From: an uncultured Clostridia bacterium
GTDB lineage: Bacteria > Bacillota > Clostridia > UBA1212 > UBA1255
Length of the DNA: 39,871 bases
Reading direction: 5' to 3'
Assembly (NCBI GenBank): GCA_947625435.1
Contig: CANQOI010000018.1
Span: forward strand, 1-39,871
Numbering within the stretch: the stretch's first letter is position 1; every line of letters starts with the position of its first letter. The notes beneath the pieces were generated by a model. The model searched no databases. It had not been told where the DNA came from and was given only the letters and a program-made list of their open reading frames with translations. Shown here one piece after another: positions 8,798-17,858 of the stretch. The position numbers and the translations under genes were made by a program.

Positions 8798-9988
8798 ATG
8801 GGAAACAGGATAACGGTCGTGGGAACGGGATATGTGGGACTTTCGATCGCCACGCTGCTGTCGCAGCACAACAGCGTCACGGCTCTGGATATTTCAGAAA
8901 ACAAGGTGCGTATGATAAACTCGCGCATTTCACCGATACAGGACAGGGAAACGGAAGAATATTTCAAAAATGTAAAGCTCGACCTTAAGGCCACCGCGGA
9001 CGCCGCTTCAGCATACAGCGGTGCGGATTATGTCGTGATATCGACGCCCACAGATTACGATCCGGAAATAAATCATTTCGACACATCCTCCGTCGAGAGC
9101 GTGATACGGGACGTCATGAGGTATGCGCCCGGGGCGCTCATTGTCATAAAATCGACGGTGCCGGTGGGCTTTACGGAAACGGCGCGCAAAAAGTACGGCA
9201 TGAGCGGGATCGTATTCTCGCCCGAATTTTTACGCGAGAGCAGAGCGCTGTATGACAATCTCTACCCGTCGCGCATAATAGTGGGCTTTGACGAAAATGA
9301 CGGTGAAACGGCGGCTAAAGCGCGTAATTTTGCGGAGCTTCTCAAAGAGGGGGCCGTAAAGAAGGACGTACCCGTGCTCTATATGAACCCCACCGAGGCG
9401 GAAGCCGTAAAGCTCTTTGCGAATACCTATCTCGCGCTCCGCGTGGCTTTCTTCAACGAGCTTGACACATACGCGGAGGTGCGCGGGCTCAACACGAAGA
9501 GCATAATAGAGGGTATAGGCCTCGACCCGCGCATAGGCACCCATTACAACAACCCATCCTTCGGATACGGCGGCTATTGCCTGCCCAAGGATACGAAGCA
9601 GCTGCTGGCCAATTACAACAACGTGCCCAACAACATAATTGGCGCCATAGTCGAGGCCAACAGGACGAGGAAGGATTTCATAGCGAGCCGCATACTGAGC
9701 AGGGCTCCGCGCACGGTGGGCGTGTACCGCCTTACTATGAAAACGAATTCGGACAATTTCAGAGCGTCATCGATACAGGGCGTCATGAGGCGCGTTAAAG
9801 AAGGCGGAGCCGATATAGTGATATACGAGCCTACGCTCGAAGACGGCGAATTCCAGGGCTCGAGAGTCATAAACGATCTGAGCGAGTTCAAGCGCGTGAG
9901 CGACGTAATAATCGCCAACAGGTGCAGCGACGACATAAAGGACGTAATGTATAAAGTTTACACAAGAGATATCTATATGCGCGATTGA
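8798..9988 (+). CDS. ugd: UDP-glucose/GDP-mannose dehydrogenase family, probably UDP-glucose 6-dehydrogenase
   Basis: This NAD-dependent enzyme oxidises UDP-glucose to UDP-glucuronate, a precursor of acidic capsules. The Rossmann motif GTGYVG is at residues 9-14, SPEFLRE at 141-147, the active-site lysine region [12 protein letters not shown] follows, and the catalytic cysteine is C261 in [10 protein letters not shown]. The 396 residues match single-domain bacterial Ugd. A strong AAAGGAGG precedes the ATG. Other family members (UDP-ManNAc or UDP-GlcNAc dehydrogenases) are longer, so Ugd is preferred. The gene ends 16 bases inside the 3' end of the convergent glycyl radical enzyme, with no terminator between them. 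Confidence 0.9.
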   Translation: MGNRITVVGTGYVGLSIATLLSQHNSVTALDISENKVRMINSRISPIQDRETEEYFKNVKLDLKATADAASAYSGADYVVISTPTDYDPEINHFDTSSVESVIRDVMRYAPGALIVIKSTVPVGFTETARKKYGMSGIVFSPEFLRESRALYDNLYPSRIIVGFDENDGETAAKARNFAELLKEGAVKKDVPVLYMNPTEAEAVKLFANTYLALRVAFFNELDTYAEVRGLNTKSIIEGIGLDPRIGTHYNNPSFGYGGYCLPKDTKQLLANYNNVPNNIIGAIVEANRTRKDFIASRILSRAPRTVGVYRLTMKTNSDNFRASSIQGVMRRVKEGGADIVIYEPTLEDGEFQGSRVINDLSEFKRVSDVIIANRCSDDIKDVMYKVYTRDIYMRD

Positions 9989-12111
9989 GTGCGCTCTATT
10001 ATCATGTTCTGCCACTCCCTGTTAAGCGTGACGAAGCGCGCGTTCCAGCCCGAAACACGAACGGAAAGGGTTTTGAATTTCTGCGGATCCTTCTGAGCCT
10101 CGATGAGAGTCTGAGCGTCCACGGTGTCGAGCTGCATGAAAAATCCCCCCAGTGAAATGAAGCCGTCCATAAGCCCTATGAGGGCCGCGGCGCCGTTGTC
10201 GCCTCCGAGAGAATCCGGGAATATCTTGACGTCAAGAGCCGCTCCGCACGACTGCTTCACAAGGTCGGATTTGCAGTAGGATCTTATTATGGACGTGGCG
10301 CCGCGCGTATCGGTGCCCGGGACGGGGGAATCGTTGCCCGAGAGTATCTCACCCTTTTTGCATCCGAATGCCGTCGCACACCTGTTCGGCAGCCACTCTA
10401 TCTGACGGCCGAACGTGCTCACGCCGGGAATGAATTTCACGGGACATTTACCCTGATCATTGCATTTTATGACCGTGTCCGCAAAGTCGTTCAGTATGCG
10501 CGAGTGCCAGCCGTCGACCTCATCCGAATCGTTCCCGTAATAAACGTAGCTGTTCTTTATCTTGAGGCGCAGGAGCTCGTTTCCCTCCCAATTGTTCCTG
10601 AGCGCGCACACCAGCTCGTGAAATGTGAGCAAATGATCCTCGAAAACGGCCTTCTGTATGGCGTAAAGCGAATCGGCAACGTCCGGCGCGCCTCCTATGT
10701 GCGGAGAACGCACAACGTATACGGGACCGCAGTCCCAGTATGACTTGGCATTTTCAATGCACCCGTCCTCGAACAGACTGATCACCGACGTGGGTATGAC
10801 GCTCCCCGCGGCGTGCCATGCGCCGTTTTCGTATTTATATCCTCCCGAGATACCGCGGTATATGTTCCCGACAGTCTCGTCAAGAAGCTTCTTAAAGGCA
10901 GCGTACACCTCCTCCGCGGATCTGAGATCCGGCTCATCTCCGTCATTCTTATTGAGACCTATTGCCTCGTTAAATATCTGAAGCGCGTCGAAGGGCATGT
11001 ATGTAAAATCCGTTTTGCCCGGCACCTGTATCTCCCAGCACCCGTCGTTCGCAAAGCTCAGGGCGTCTTTTTCGGGATATCCGAGGCCTTCGAGGGCGCG
11101 TAATATGAGCTCTTCGTTGTATACGGCGACTATGCCGCCTCCGTGCTTCATCACGGCGGCGACCTTCTCCTTGAGCCTCGCGGGCGAATCCTTTCTCAGC
11201 CTCACCGTTATGGGGAAATCCGATATCGCCAGCTCCTCAACGATGTCGAGCACAAGATATGTGACCTCGTTCGTCACCTCGCGTCTGTTCTCATCCATGC
11301 CCGCGAGCACTATGTTCTGATAGTGCTGCGCATCTCCCGAGCCCACGGGCGTGTCGGACTGTATCCATTCGCAGCCCTTTATGAAGAGTGAGGCCAGTAT
11401 CTCTCTTGCTTCGTCCAAAGTGAGCGCGCCGCTCTCAAGATCTTTCTTGAGATAATCCCCGAGCAGCACGTCGATGCGGCCTATTCCGGGCCAGTTGCCG
11501 CACAGACGCACAAATGAGAAAGTAAACCACAGCGCCTGCACCGCCTCCGTAAAATTCTGCGCGGGGCCGAAGGGCACGCGCGTAAGGAGACCGTACAGAT
11601 CCGGCCTTGTATCCTTTACCGCTTCCTTGTATCTTCCGTGCCATATGCGCATGCTTTCTATCACATTTTCAAGGCTGTGAAGGAATTCCTCCTCCGCCGG
11701 GGAGGACGCGCTCTTCAGCCTTTCTGCGATATCCCTTGAGTACGAGTCGATACCCTCCCGTATGACCTTATCGTATCTTATAGTGAGGTGGCTCACCGCC
11801 GGGAATACCGGCCTGCCGCCATGATAGGCCGGTAAAATGCAGCTTATAGCCGCGCCAAGCGTGGCGGAGCCGCATATCCTCTCGCATCCGCACACGCGTA
11901 CAGGCGCGTCTTCCGCAATGCGCCTTACCGCCGCATCGTATTTCCGTATGTCTGTATAAGATTCAAATCCTTCTGTGCCGTCAAGAGAGACAAAAGGATT
12001 TCTGAGCGCCTCGTCTCCGTATCTTCCGTGCATGGATTCCCATGCCCATTTTCTCGTTTCTTCGCAGAGACGCACCGGTCTCGGACTGTCTGAAGCCGTC
12101 GGAAATAACAT
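9973..12111 (-). CDS. glycyl radical enzyme (pyruvate formate-lyase superfamily), substrate unknown
   Basis: This is an anaerobic radical enzyme of 712 residues. It has the PFL-like domain through most of its length, the thiyl cysteine C358 in the segment ANDGCWEIQ, and the C-terminal glycyl radical loop RVSGW with Gly688, 24 residues from the end. Pyruvate formate-lyase has two adjacent cysteines here and diol/choline-type enzymes usually have GCVE; GCWE fits neither. I chose ATG 12111, preceded by AAGGTGG; an ATG at 12138 lacks a ribosome binding site. No radical SAM activase is encoded in the window, so activation would be in trans. A dehydratase, lyase or decarboxylase role is equally possible. 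Confidence 0.85.
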   Translation of the reverse strand: MLFPTASDSPRPVRLCEETRKWAWESMHGRYGDEALRNPFVSLDGTEGFESYTDIRKYDAAVRRIAEDAPVRVCGCERICGSATLGAAISCILPAYHGGRPVFPAVSHLTIRYDKVIREGIDSYSRDIAERLKSASSPAEEEFLHSLENVIESMRIWHGRYKEAVKDTRPDLYGLLTRVPFGPAQNFTEAVQALWFTFSFVRLCGNWPGIGRIDVLLGDYLKKDLESGALTLDEAREILASLFIKGCEWIQSDTPVGSGDAQHYQNIVLAGMDENRREVTNEVTYLVLDIVEELAISDFPITVRLRKDSPARLKEKVAAVMKHGGGIVAVYNEELILRALEGLGYPEKDALSFANDGCWEIQVPGKTDFTYMPFDALQIFNEAIGLNKNDGDEPDLRSAEEVYAAFKKLLDETVGNIYRGISGGYKYENGAWHAAGSVIPTSVISLFEDGCIENAKSYWDCGPVYVVRSPHIGGAPDVADSLYAIQKAVFEDHLLTFHELVCALRNNWEGNELLRLKIKNSYVYYGNDSDEVDGWHSRILNDFADTVIKCNDQGKCPVKFIPGVSTFGRQIEWLPNRCATAFGCKKGEILSGNDSPVPGTDTRGATSIIRSYCKSDLVKQSCGAALDVKIFPDSLGGDNGAAALIGLMDGFISLGGFFMQLDTVDAQTLIEAQKDPQKFKTLSVRVSGWNARFVTLNREWQNMIIERTQSRI

Positions 12112-12151
12112 TTTACCACCTTCACCTTTGGCATTCATTATTTATGCGGCT

Positions 12152-12180
12152 ATTGTATTCCAAATATCACGCAGTGGCAA
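12152..12180 (-). promoter_or_regulatory. promoter of the glycyl radical enzyme gene
   Basis: On the minus strand TTGCCA (12175-12180), a 17-base spacer and TACAAT (12152-12157) place the transcription start about 35 bases before the proposed ATG at 12111. It lies back to back with the rightward promoter at 12190, ten bases away, so the two may compete. Confidence 0.65.
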
Positions 12181-12189
12181 GTAAAATTG

Positions 12190-12217
12190 TTGACTCATAA
12201 CGCCTGTGGGTTATAAT
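12190..12217 (+). promoter_or_regulatory. promoter of the ABC exporter operon
   Basis: TTGACT (12190-12195), a 16-base spacer and a perfect TATAAT (12212-12217) lie about 33 bases before the ribosome binding site AAGGAG of the gene at 12257. Confidence 0.75.
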
Positions 12218-12256
12218 AGTCCCGCGTATCTTACGCATGAAAGGAGAAAGCGGCAT

Positions 12257-13189
12257 ATGAAACTTGAGGTTAAAGAACTCACCAAGACATTCGGCAGCAA
12301 GCTTGCGGTCGACAGGATATCGTTCAGTATGAACGAGCCCGGCGTCTTCGGACTCATAGGCACGAACGGAGCGGGCAAGACAACGACCATAAGAATGATA
12401 CTCGGCATAATGTCAAGCGACAGCGGCAGCGCCGAATGGGACGGCGTGAGGATACAAAGAGGTACTCTCAGCTTCGGGTACATGCCCGAAGAACGCGGAC
12501 TTTATATGAAAAATAAGGTCATAGACCAGCTCGTGTACTTCGGCATGCTGCGCGGCATGACAAACGTGAAGGCCATGCTGAGCGCGGTAGAGCTCATGGA
12601 GAGACTCGGCATATCGGAATACGCGAACATGAACGCCGAAAAGCTGTCCAAAGGCAATCAGCAGAAGGTGCAGCTGGCGGCCACGCTCATACACGACCCG
12701 AAGCTCATATTTCTCGACGAGCCGTTTTCCGGTCTCGATCCCGTAAACGCGGAGGTGCTGCGAGATCTCATAAATTCACTTGTGGAGGACGGAAAATATA
12801 TAGTGCTCAGCAGTCATCAGATGTCGACTGTGGAAGAATACTGCAGGGACATACTCATACTCCATAACGGCTCAACGGTGCTCAAAGGCAGCCTCGACGA
12901 AATAAAGCGCGGCTTCGGAGCAACGAATCTCGTGATAAGGACGCGCCGCGAAGACACGGACAGATTCGCATCGGTCATAGACGGAGGCGAAGACAGGCCG
13001 GAGCTCATAGAAAAACGCGCGTATGAATACGAATACAGGATAAAAGGCGAAGAGGACGCGTTCCGCGTGCTCCGCAAAATGACGGAAAACGGTATATATC
13101 CCGTGAAATTCGAGATAAAAGAGCCGTCTCTCCGTGAAATATTCGTAAAGAGCGTTGAGGATCACGGCGCCGGGGCCGAACGCGCATAA
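12257..13189 (+). CDS. ABC transporter ATP-binding protein, NatA-like
   Basis: This is the nucleotide-binding subunit (310 residues) of an ABC-2 type exporter. Walker A GTNGAGKT is at residues 35-42, the signature appears in the LSKGNQQ form at about 130-136, and Walker B LIFLDE with the D-loop SGLDP is at 150-162. The 80-residue C-terminal extension (from about 230) is typical of NatA/YhaQ relatives that pair with long permeases. AAGGAG precedes the ATG at 12257; an upstream in-frame ATG at 12206 overlaps the promoter. The gene is followed after 15 bases by its permease. The substrate could be sodium, a peptide or an antibiotic, and is not determined. Confidence 0.92.
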   Translation: MKLEVKELTKTFGSKLAVDRISFSMNEPGVFGLIGTNGAGKTTTIRMILGIMSSDSGSAEWDGVRIQRGTLSFGYMPEERGLYMKNKVIDQLVYFGMLRGMTNVKAMLSAVELMERLGISEYANMNAEKLSKGNQQKVQLAATLIHDPKLIFLDEPFSGLDPVNAEVLRDLINSLVEDGKYIVLSSHQMSTVEEYCRDILILHNGSTVLKGSLDEIKRGFGATNLVIRTRREDTDRFASVIDGGEDRPELIEKRAYEYEYRIKGEEDAFRVLRKMTENGIYPVKFEIKEPSLREIFVKSVEDHGAGAERA

Positions 13190-13204
13190 AGGAGGTATAC
13201 CGCT

Positions 13205-14500
13205 GTGAAACAGATAATTATAGTAATGAGTTACACATTCAGGGACGGCTGCAGAAAGAAAGCATTTAAAGTATCTACCGTGATAATGCTCATATTGATG
13301 CTGGTGCTGTGCGCTCTGCCGAGGATCATATCCTTCTTTGACGGAGCTGACAGCACGTCCGAAAACGCGTCGGATGTTTCACCGGACACATCGGATACGT
13401 CTGATACGGAAAAAACGGACAGATTTTACTATGTGGATGAGGGCAGACTCATACCCGGCGGCGCGGAGGCTCTGGCGGAAGCGTTCCCGGAGGCCGACGT
13501 GATAACGGGCGGCACAGCGGACATTTCCGGGTACGAAGCGGAAATAAAGAGCGACGGCTCGGTATCCGCCGTGATAATAAGCGAAGATGAGAGCACCCTG
13601 CCGCATATAGAATTCGTGACAAAGAGCTTTATGAGCGGAATAGACACGGATACTGCCGCCAAAGTGCTCACGGACACTTATATGTCCGGCATACTCCAAA
13701 GCGCCGGCGTTGACAGCTCCGTGATAGAGATAGCCAAAGCGGAGCTTGAATACACGAGCCGCTTCGCAGGCGATATGAACGTGAGCGGCTATATAATGGG
13801 CATACTGATGACCGTGCTCACATTCTTTGCGGTATATTATTACGGCTACGGAGTGGCCATGTCCGTCGCCACCGAAAAAACGTCAAGAGTCATGGAGACA
13901 CTTGTAGTTTCAGCAAAGCCTTCGAACATTTTAATAGGAAAATGCCTCGGCATGGGGCTCCTCGGCCTTGCCCAGTTTGCGGGCATACTCGTGTCGGGCG
14001 TAGTATTTTACAATCTGCTCGTGCCCGAGGGCTTCACCTTAATGGGAATGTCGCTTTCGTTCGATGCTTTCACGCCCGTGTCGGCGCTGCTCCTATGCCT
14101 TTACTTCCTGTTGGGCTACGCGCTCTATTCCGTCATGAATGCCGTGTGCGGAGCCTCCGTCAGTAAAATAGAGGATCTTAACTCGGCAATGATGCCCGTC
14201 ATGATGATAGCGCTGCTGTCATTTTACGTGGGATATTTTGCGGCCATATCGGGGGCGGCGAGCTCCGCGTTCATGAAGGCGGCGACGCTCATACCGTTCT
14301 GCTCACCCTTCGTGCTGCCCTTCAGACTCCTTAACGAGACCGTACCCGCGCATGAAATAATAATATCGCTGGTGCTGCTGGCGGGCACGATAGCGGCGGT
14401 GACCGCGGTCTCCATACGCATATACTCCGCGTCGGTGCTCCGGTACGGCAAAAGGCTCAGACTGAGAGATTCACTCAGGAATAAAACGGGGAGGTCGTGA
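13205..14500 (+). CDS. ABC-2 type permease, NatB-like
   Basis: This is the membrane partner (431 residues) of the upstream ATPase. The first membrane segment is near residues 20-40. A large acidic external domain follows, to about residue 195, with Asp/Ser/Thr-rich sequence near residues 45-70, and then five or six membrane segments. This matches the NatB/YhaP layout, in which the long loop between TM1 and TM2 faces outward. The segment EKTSRVMETLVVSAKP is the conserved cytoplasmic coupling region that contacts the ATPase. The start is GTG with AAAGGAGG upstream. The stop overlaps the next gene. Confidence 0.88.
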   Translation: MKQIIIVMSYTFRDGCRKKAFKVSTVIMLILMLVLCALPRIISFFDGADSTSENASDVSPDTSDTSDTEKTDRFYYVDEGRLIPGGAEALAEAFPEADVITGGTADISGYEAEIKSDGSVSAVIISEDESTLPHIEFVTKSFMSGIDTDTAAKVLTDTYMSGILQSAGVDSSVIEIAKAELEYTSRFAGDMNVSGYIMGILMTVLTFFAVYYYGYGVAMSVATEKTSRVMETLVVSAKPSNILIGKCLGMGLLGLAQFAGILVSGVVFYNLLVPEGFTLMGMSLSFDAFTPVSALLLCLYFLLGYALYSVMNAVCGASVSKIEDLNSAMMPVMMIALLSFYVGYFAAISGAASSAFMKAATLIPFCSPFVLPFRLLNETVPAHEIIISLVLLAGTIAAVTAVSIRIYSASVLRYGKRLRLRDSLRNKTGRS

Positions 14501-14502
14501 GC

Positions 14503-16041
14503 GTGAGCAGCATTAAGATAGGCTGGTGCGAGACGGATATAACTCCCCGGCGTAAAATAAAGCTTTCGGGGCAGTTTTACGAGCGCATATCGGAATATGT
14601 CGAAAGCCCCCTGTCGGTAGTGGGCATGGCCGTGTCTGACGGCAGCGAACACGCAGTGATATGCGCATGCGATCTGGAGTGCGTTTCCGCAGGCCTCATA
14701 GAGCTGGCAAGGCGTAAAATACGTGAAAAAAGCTGCGCCTGCGGCGGGCCCGACCCGGAAAAGGTCATGATATGCGCAACCCACTGCCACACCTCGTATG
14801 AATATACATTGGGCGCGGAGGGCGGATCGACCCTTGACGTGCTGACGCGCGTGCTTTCTGAGACGGCCCCGGGCCGCGCGGAATATGAATCGAATGTGGA
14901 CGCCGCATACGCGAAGGACGTTATGAGCGGCGACGAGGCGCTCGTATTTCTGGCGGATAAGATAGCGGAAAACGCGCTGAACGCGTGGAAGTCCATGGAG
15001 GATGCATTTTACATTTACGCTTTCGGCCGCGCGGCTGTGGGAATGTGCAGGCGCGCGGTATACACAGACGGCACGGCAAAAATGTGGGGAGATACGGATA
15101 CGCCGTGCTTCGACTCCCTCGAAGGAGGGAACGACTCCGGAATAGAGCTCATGTATACTTTTGACGGCGCGGGAAACCCCACGGGCGTTATAGCAAACGT
15201 GTCCTGTCCCGCTCAGGTGCTCGAGCAGAGAAGCTTCGTATCGTCCGATTACTGGGGCAAAGTGAGAGAATATACGAAGAAGCGGTTCGGAGAGGATTTT
15301 AAGGTTCTCGGCCTGTGCGGCGCCGCGGGCGACCAGTGCCCGAGAGATCTCGTAAGGTGGGTCGAGCCCGAAACGCCCATAGATGATCCCAACGTGATAC
15401 GGAGCGACCCTAAATACAGAAGAGCCGATCCGTCCATGTTCGATATCGCCGGCTGCCGCAAGGTCGGAAAACGCATAGCAAACGAGATCGCGTGCGTATT
15501 TGACGATATAAAAGAGAGCGGCGCGCCATATAAAAAAGACGGCATTTTACTTCACAGCGTATTAAAGCTCGACCTGCCTCTCAGGCGCGTAACGATAACG
15601 GAATACGAAAACGCGAAGCGTGAGCTTGACGCATATGTTGAGAAATATATCGCAAAGGGCGGCTCATCGGGAGCTTTTACTTATACGGACAAGGCGGCCA
15701 TGCATGTCTGCGCGGGCACGGTGGCCCGATTTGCAGAGCAGCAGGATCGCGATATTTACACATCCGAGGTGCACGTGCTCCGTATTGACGATTCCGTATT
15801 CGTAACGAGCCCGTTCGAGCTCTTTCTTGACTACGGTAACAGGATAAGGGCGCGCAGCGGCGCCGCCCAGACATTCATCATACAGCTCTGCTGCGGCTCG
15901 GGCGGTTATCTTCCTACCGAAAAGGCAGAGCGCGGGGGTCATTACAGCGCCTACGTTTCAAGCGGCAACGCAGGACACGAAGGCGGCGACCTCCTTGTCA
16001 GAAAAACCCTCGATGAGATACGCAGGCTTACGGCGGAATGA
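14503..16041 (+). CDS. neutral/alkaline ceramidase N-terminal-like protein (putative metal-dependent hydrolase)
   Basis: The protein begins IKIGWCETDITP, a close match to the opening of the neutral ceramidase family, and has the histidine pair ATHCHTS (H94 and H96), which corresponds to the family's zinc-binding region. Later conserved-looking segments are LCGAAGDQCPRD and GNAGHEGGDLL near the C-terminus. There is no signal peptide, so it should be cytoplasmic, unlike secreted ceramidases. Length is 512 residues, shorter than full ceramidases, which carry an extra C-terminal domain. I chose GTG 14503, which sits eight bases after GAGG; GTG 14497 is too close to that site. It is translationally linked to the ABC exporter. 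The substrate is unknown. Confidence 0.75.
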   Translation: MSSIKIGWCETDITPRRKIKLSGQFYERISEYVESPLSVVGMAVSDGSEHAVICACDLECVSAGLIELARRKIREKSCACGGPDPEKVMICATHCHTSYEYTLGAEGGSTLDVLTRVLSETAPGRAEYESNVDAAYAKDVMSGDEALVFLADKIAENALNAWKSMEDAFYIYAFGRAAVGMCRRAVYTDGTAKMWGDTDTPCFDSLEGGNDSGIELMYTFDGAGNPTGVIANVSCPAQVLEQRSFVSSDYWGKVREYTKKRFGEDFKVLGLCGAAGDQCPRDLVRWVEPETPIDDPNVIRSDPKYRRADPSMFDIAGCRKVGKRIANEIACVFDDIKESGAPYKKDGILLHSVLKLDLPLRRVTITEYENAKRELDAYVEKYIAKGGSSGAFTYTDKAAMHVCAGTVARFAEQQDRDIYTSEVHVLRIDDSVFVTSPFELFLDYGNRIRARSGAAQTFIIQLCCGSGGYLPTEKAERGGHYSAYVSSGNAGHEGGDLLVRKTLDEIRRLTAE

Positions 16042-16083
16042 ATAAAAATGAATTAAAATAAATTAAAATAAGTAAAAACCGTA

Positions 16084-16112
16084 TGGACAAACAAAAACGC
16101 CGATGATAAAAT
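16084..16112 (+). promoter_or_regulatory. promoter of the LamG lipoprotein gene
   Basis: TGGACA (16084-16089), a 17-base spacer and TAAAAT (16107-16112) lie 37 bases before the ATG. An AT-rich run with repeated AATTAAAAT units (about 16044-16075) sits directly upstream and could act as an UP element. Confidence 0.6.
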
Positions 16113-16149
16113 CTAACCCAATATTCTGAACACTGAAAGGGTAATCATC

Positions 16150-17100
16150 ATGAACAGAAAAACAGCTAAAATGTGTGCTATCGCGTCCCTGATACTGGCC
16201 GCGGTCCTTGCTCTCTCCGGGTGCGGAGGTCAGAGCGGATCATCGGGCGATCCGTCGCCCTCGGCCGCCGGCAATACCGCGGGAACGCCTACGCCCGTTC
16301 CTCAGACTCCCACACCTGCGCCTACGCCTACTCCGGAGCCCACTCCCACGGCGCTCGTTATCTCCGATCCTCCAGAAGGATACGATGCGGGCGACAAGGT
16401 GCCGGAAGCGGACATACTCGATCTCGTTTTTGAGAACGGCGAAGCAAAGGACGCCTCAACTGCGGCCAACGATATAACGGCCCTTAACGACCCGACTGTC
16501 AAAAAGGACAGCTTAATAGACAAGGACGCCGCCGAATTCGAGGGCGGAGAAGCCGGAGAAGACGTTATGTACGCAATGTACGGCTTCGGCGAGAAATATG
16601 CGGATACGCTCGCTGACGGATTCACATTTGAAGTATATGCCAGAGTCATTGACGACGAAACGTACGGAGTGATGCTCGGATACATGCAGGCCGGAGGCGC
16701 CGGCATAGATTTCGACCCCACAAATTCCTCGAATGAGTGGAACACGGGGGCAAACGCATCCATAGGCTTCGGCGTGAGAGACGACGCCGACAACTCCTAT
16801 GTTTTCCTTTACAGGGAGGATGCGATAGATACCGACAGATACTACCACGTAGTGGGAACGTTCGACGGAAAGAACGTATGCCTGTATTATGACGGACTCC
16901 TTATCAAATCCGCGGAGATCAAGGGAAGCCTCTGCAAGCCCAACCTCAGCTCGCCGTATCTCGGAATAGGCGGAGACATGGGTGAGGACACAAACGGAGA
17001 AGACGCGCTGGGCGGCAGGATCGCGGTGGCAAGAGTTTATTCGGTGCCGCTCACGGCTTCGCAGGTATATAACCGTTATCTTCAGGTAGTCAAGGGATAA
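16150..17100 (+). CDS. lipoprotein with a concanavalin A-like (LamG) domain
   Basis: This is a secreted, lipid-anchored surface protein of 316 residues. The signal peptide ends in the lipobox LSGC with acylated Cys25. Residues 26-42 are Gly/Ser-rich, and about 43-68 form a Pro/Thr linker (TPTPVPQTPTPAPTPTPEP) of the kind that spans the cell wall. From about residue 85 to the end the sequence has the beta-sandwich pattern of a LamG/concanavalin A-like domain, with the typical FTFEVYARV strand, the Y-HVVGTFDGKNVCLYYDG segment, and a final IAVARVYSVPLT strand. Such domains usually bind glycans. It is transcribed alone, from the promoter at 16084. Confidence 0.82.
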   Translation: MNRKTAKMCAIASLILAAVLALSGCGGQSGSSGDPSPSAAGNTAGTPTPVPQTPTPAPTPTPEPTPTALVISDPPEGYDAGDKVPEADILDLVFENGEAKDASTAANDITALNDPTVKKDSLIDKDAAEFEGGEAGEDVMYAMYGFGEKYADTLADGFTFEVYARVIDDETYGVMLGYMQAGGAGIDFDPTNSSNEWNTGANASIGFGVRDDADNSYVFLYREDAIDTDRYYHVVGTFDGKNVCLYYDGLLIKSAEIKGSLCKPNLSSPYLGIGGDMGEDTNGEDALGGRIAVARVYSVPLTASQVYNRYLQVVKG

Positions 17101-17157
17101 AGGGAAAGAGCAATAAAGCAAAAAAGCAAATAAAAAAGTATCACTTAAGACAAGGGC

Positions 17158-17178
17158 GGCGCCGCATATCGCGGCGTC
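17158..17178. terminator. bidirectional terminator between convergent genes
   Basis: GGCGCCGC, a 5-base loop and GCGGCGTC form an eight-pair GC-rich stem with one G-U pair. Rightward it is followed by a T-rich tract (TTTGTTATTTTT); leftward the transcript reads into TTTTTTATTT. It lies between the lipoprotein gene and ktrA. Confidence 0.6.
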
Positions 17179-17821
17179 ACTTTGTTATTTTTCTGATATC
17201 GTCGTAGCTTCCCACGACCATGAGCGTTTCACCGGCAGAGAAAATGTGATCCGCACCCGGCAGGTAGCTGACGGATTCGCCTTTTTTGACGGCGAGTATG
17301 CATATGCCGTATTTGCTCCTGACGGACTTTTCCGCAATGCTCCTGCCCTCCCAGCCGGGCGGTGTAGCGATCTCGTATATGGCTATCTCCGGCGATATCT
17401 CAACGTAATCGAGAATATTTTTTGAGCCGTATTTTACGGCCATCCTCTCCGCCGTTTCACGCTCGGCATAAACCACGTCGTCCGCTCCGTTCCTGAGAAG
17501 GAGCTTTCTGTGTATGTCGGAATTTGCGCGGGCCAGTATGAATCTCGCGCCGTAGTCCTTAAGGAGCACCGTTATTTCGAGCGCGCTCTGAAAATCGTCG
17601 CAGACGGTCACGGCGCATATATCGAAATCCCCCACGCCTATATTTTTGATGACCTCCTCGTCCGCGGCGTCCGCTATCTGTATGTTCGATAAAATGCTCA
17701 CGGCGCTGTCCGCGCGGGCGCGATCCTTTTCAATGGCCAGCACGGAGCTGCCCTCTTCTTCAAATTTTGCCGCCATATGTCTTCCGAAGCGGCCGAGACC
17801 AATCAGTAAAACAGATGCCAT
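17177..17821 (-). CDS. ktrA: KtrA/TrkA potassium uptake regulatory subunit
   Basis: This is the cytosolic RCK subunit, which forms a ring on the KtrB channel and gates potassium uptake in response to nucleotides. The N-terminal Rossmann domain opens VLLIGLGRFGRHMA with the GxGxxG motif at residues 7-12, an acidic residue ends beta-2 (AIEKD), and the TrkA-C domain occupies about residues 135-214. The 214 residues match KtrA. The gene follows ktrB by 37 bases on the same strand, as in many Firmicutes. KtrA C domains bind c-di-AMP in relatives; whether this one does cannot be seen. Confidence 0.92.
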   Translation of the reverse strand: MASVLLIGLGRFGRHMAAKFEEEGSSVLAIEKDRARADSAVSILSNIQIADAADEEVIKNIGVGDFDICAVTVCDDFQSALEITVLLKDYGARFILARANSDIHRKLLLRNGADDVVYAERETAERMAVKYGSKNILDYVEISPEIAIYEIATPPGWEGRSIAEKSVRSKYGICILAVKKGESVSYLPGADHIFSAGETLMVVGSYDDIRKITK

Positions 17822-17858
17822 CCTGAAACCTCCGATAAATCAGTCATATTAAAATCAG

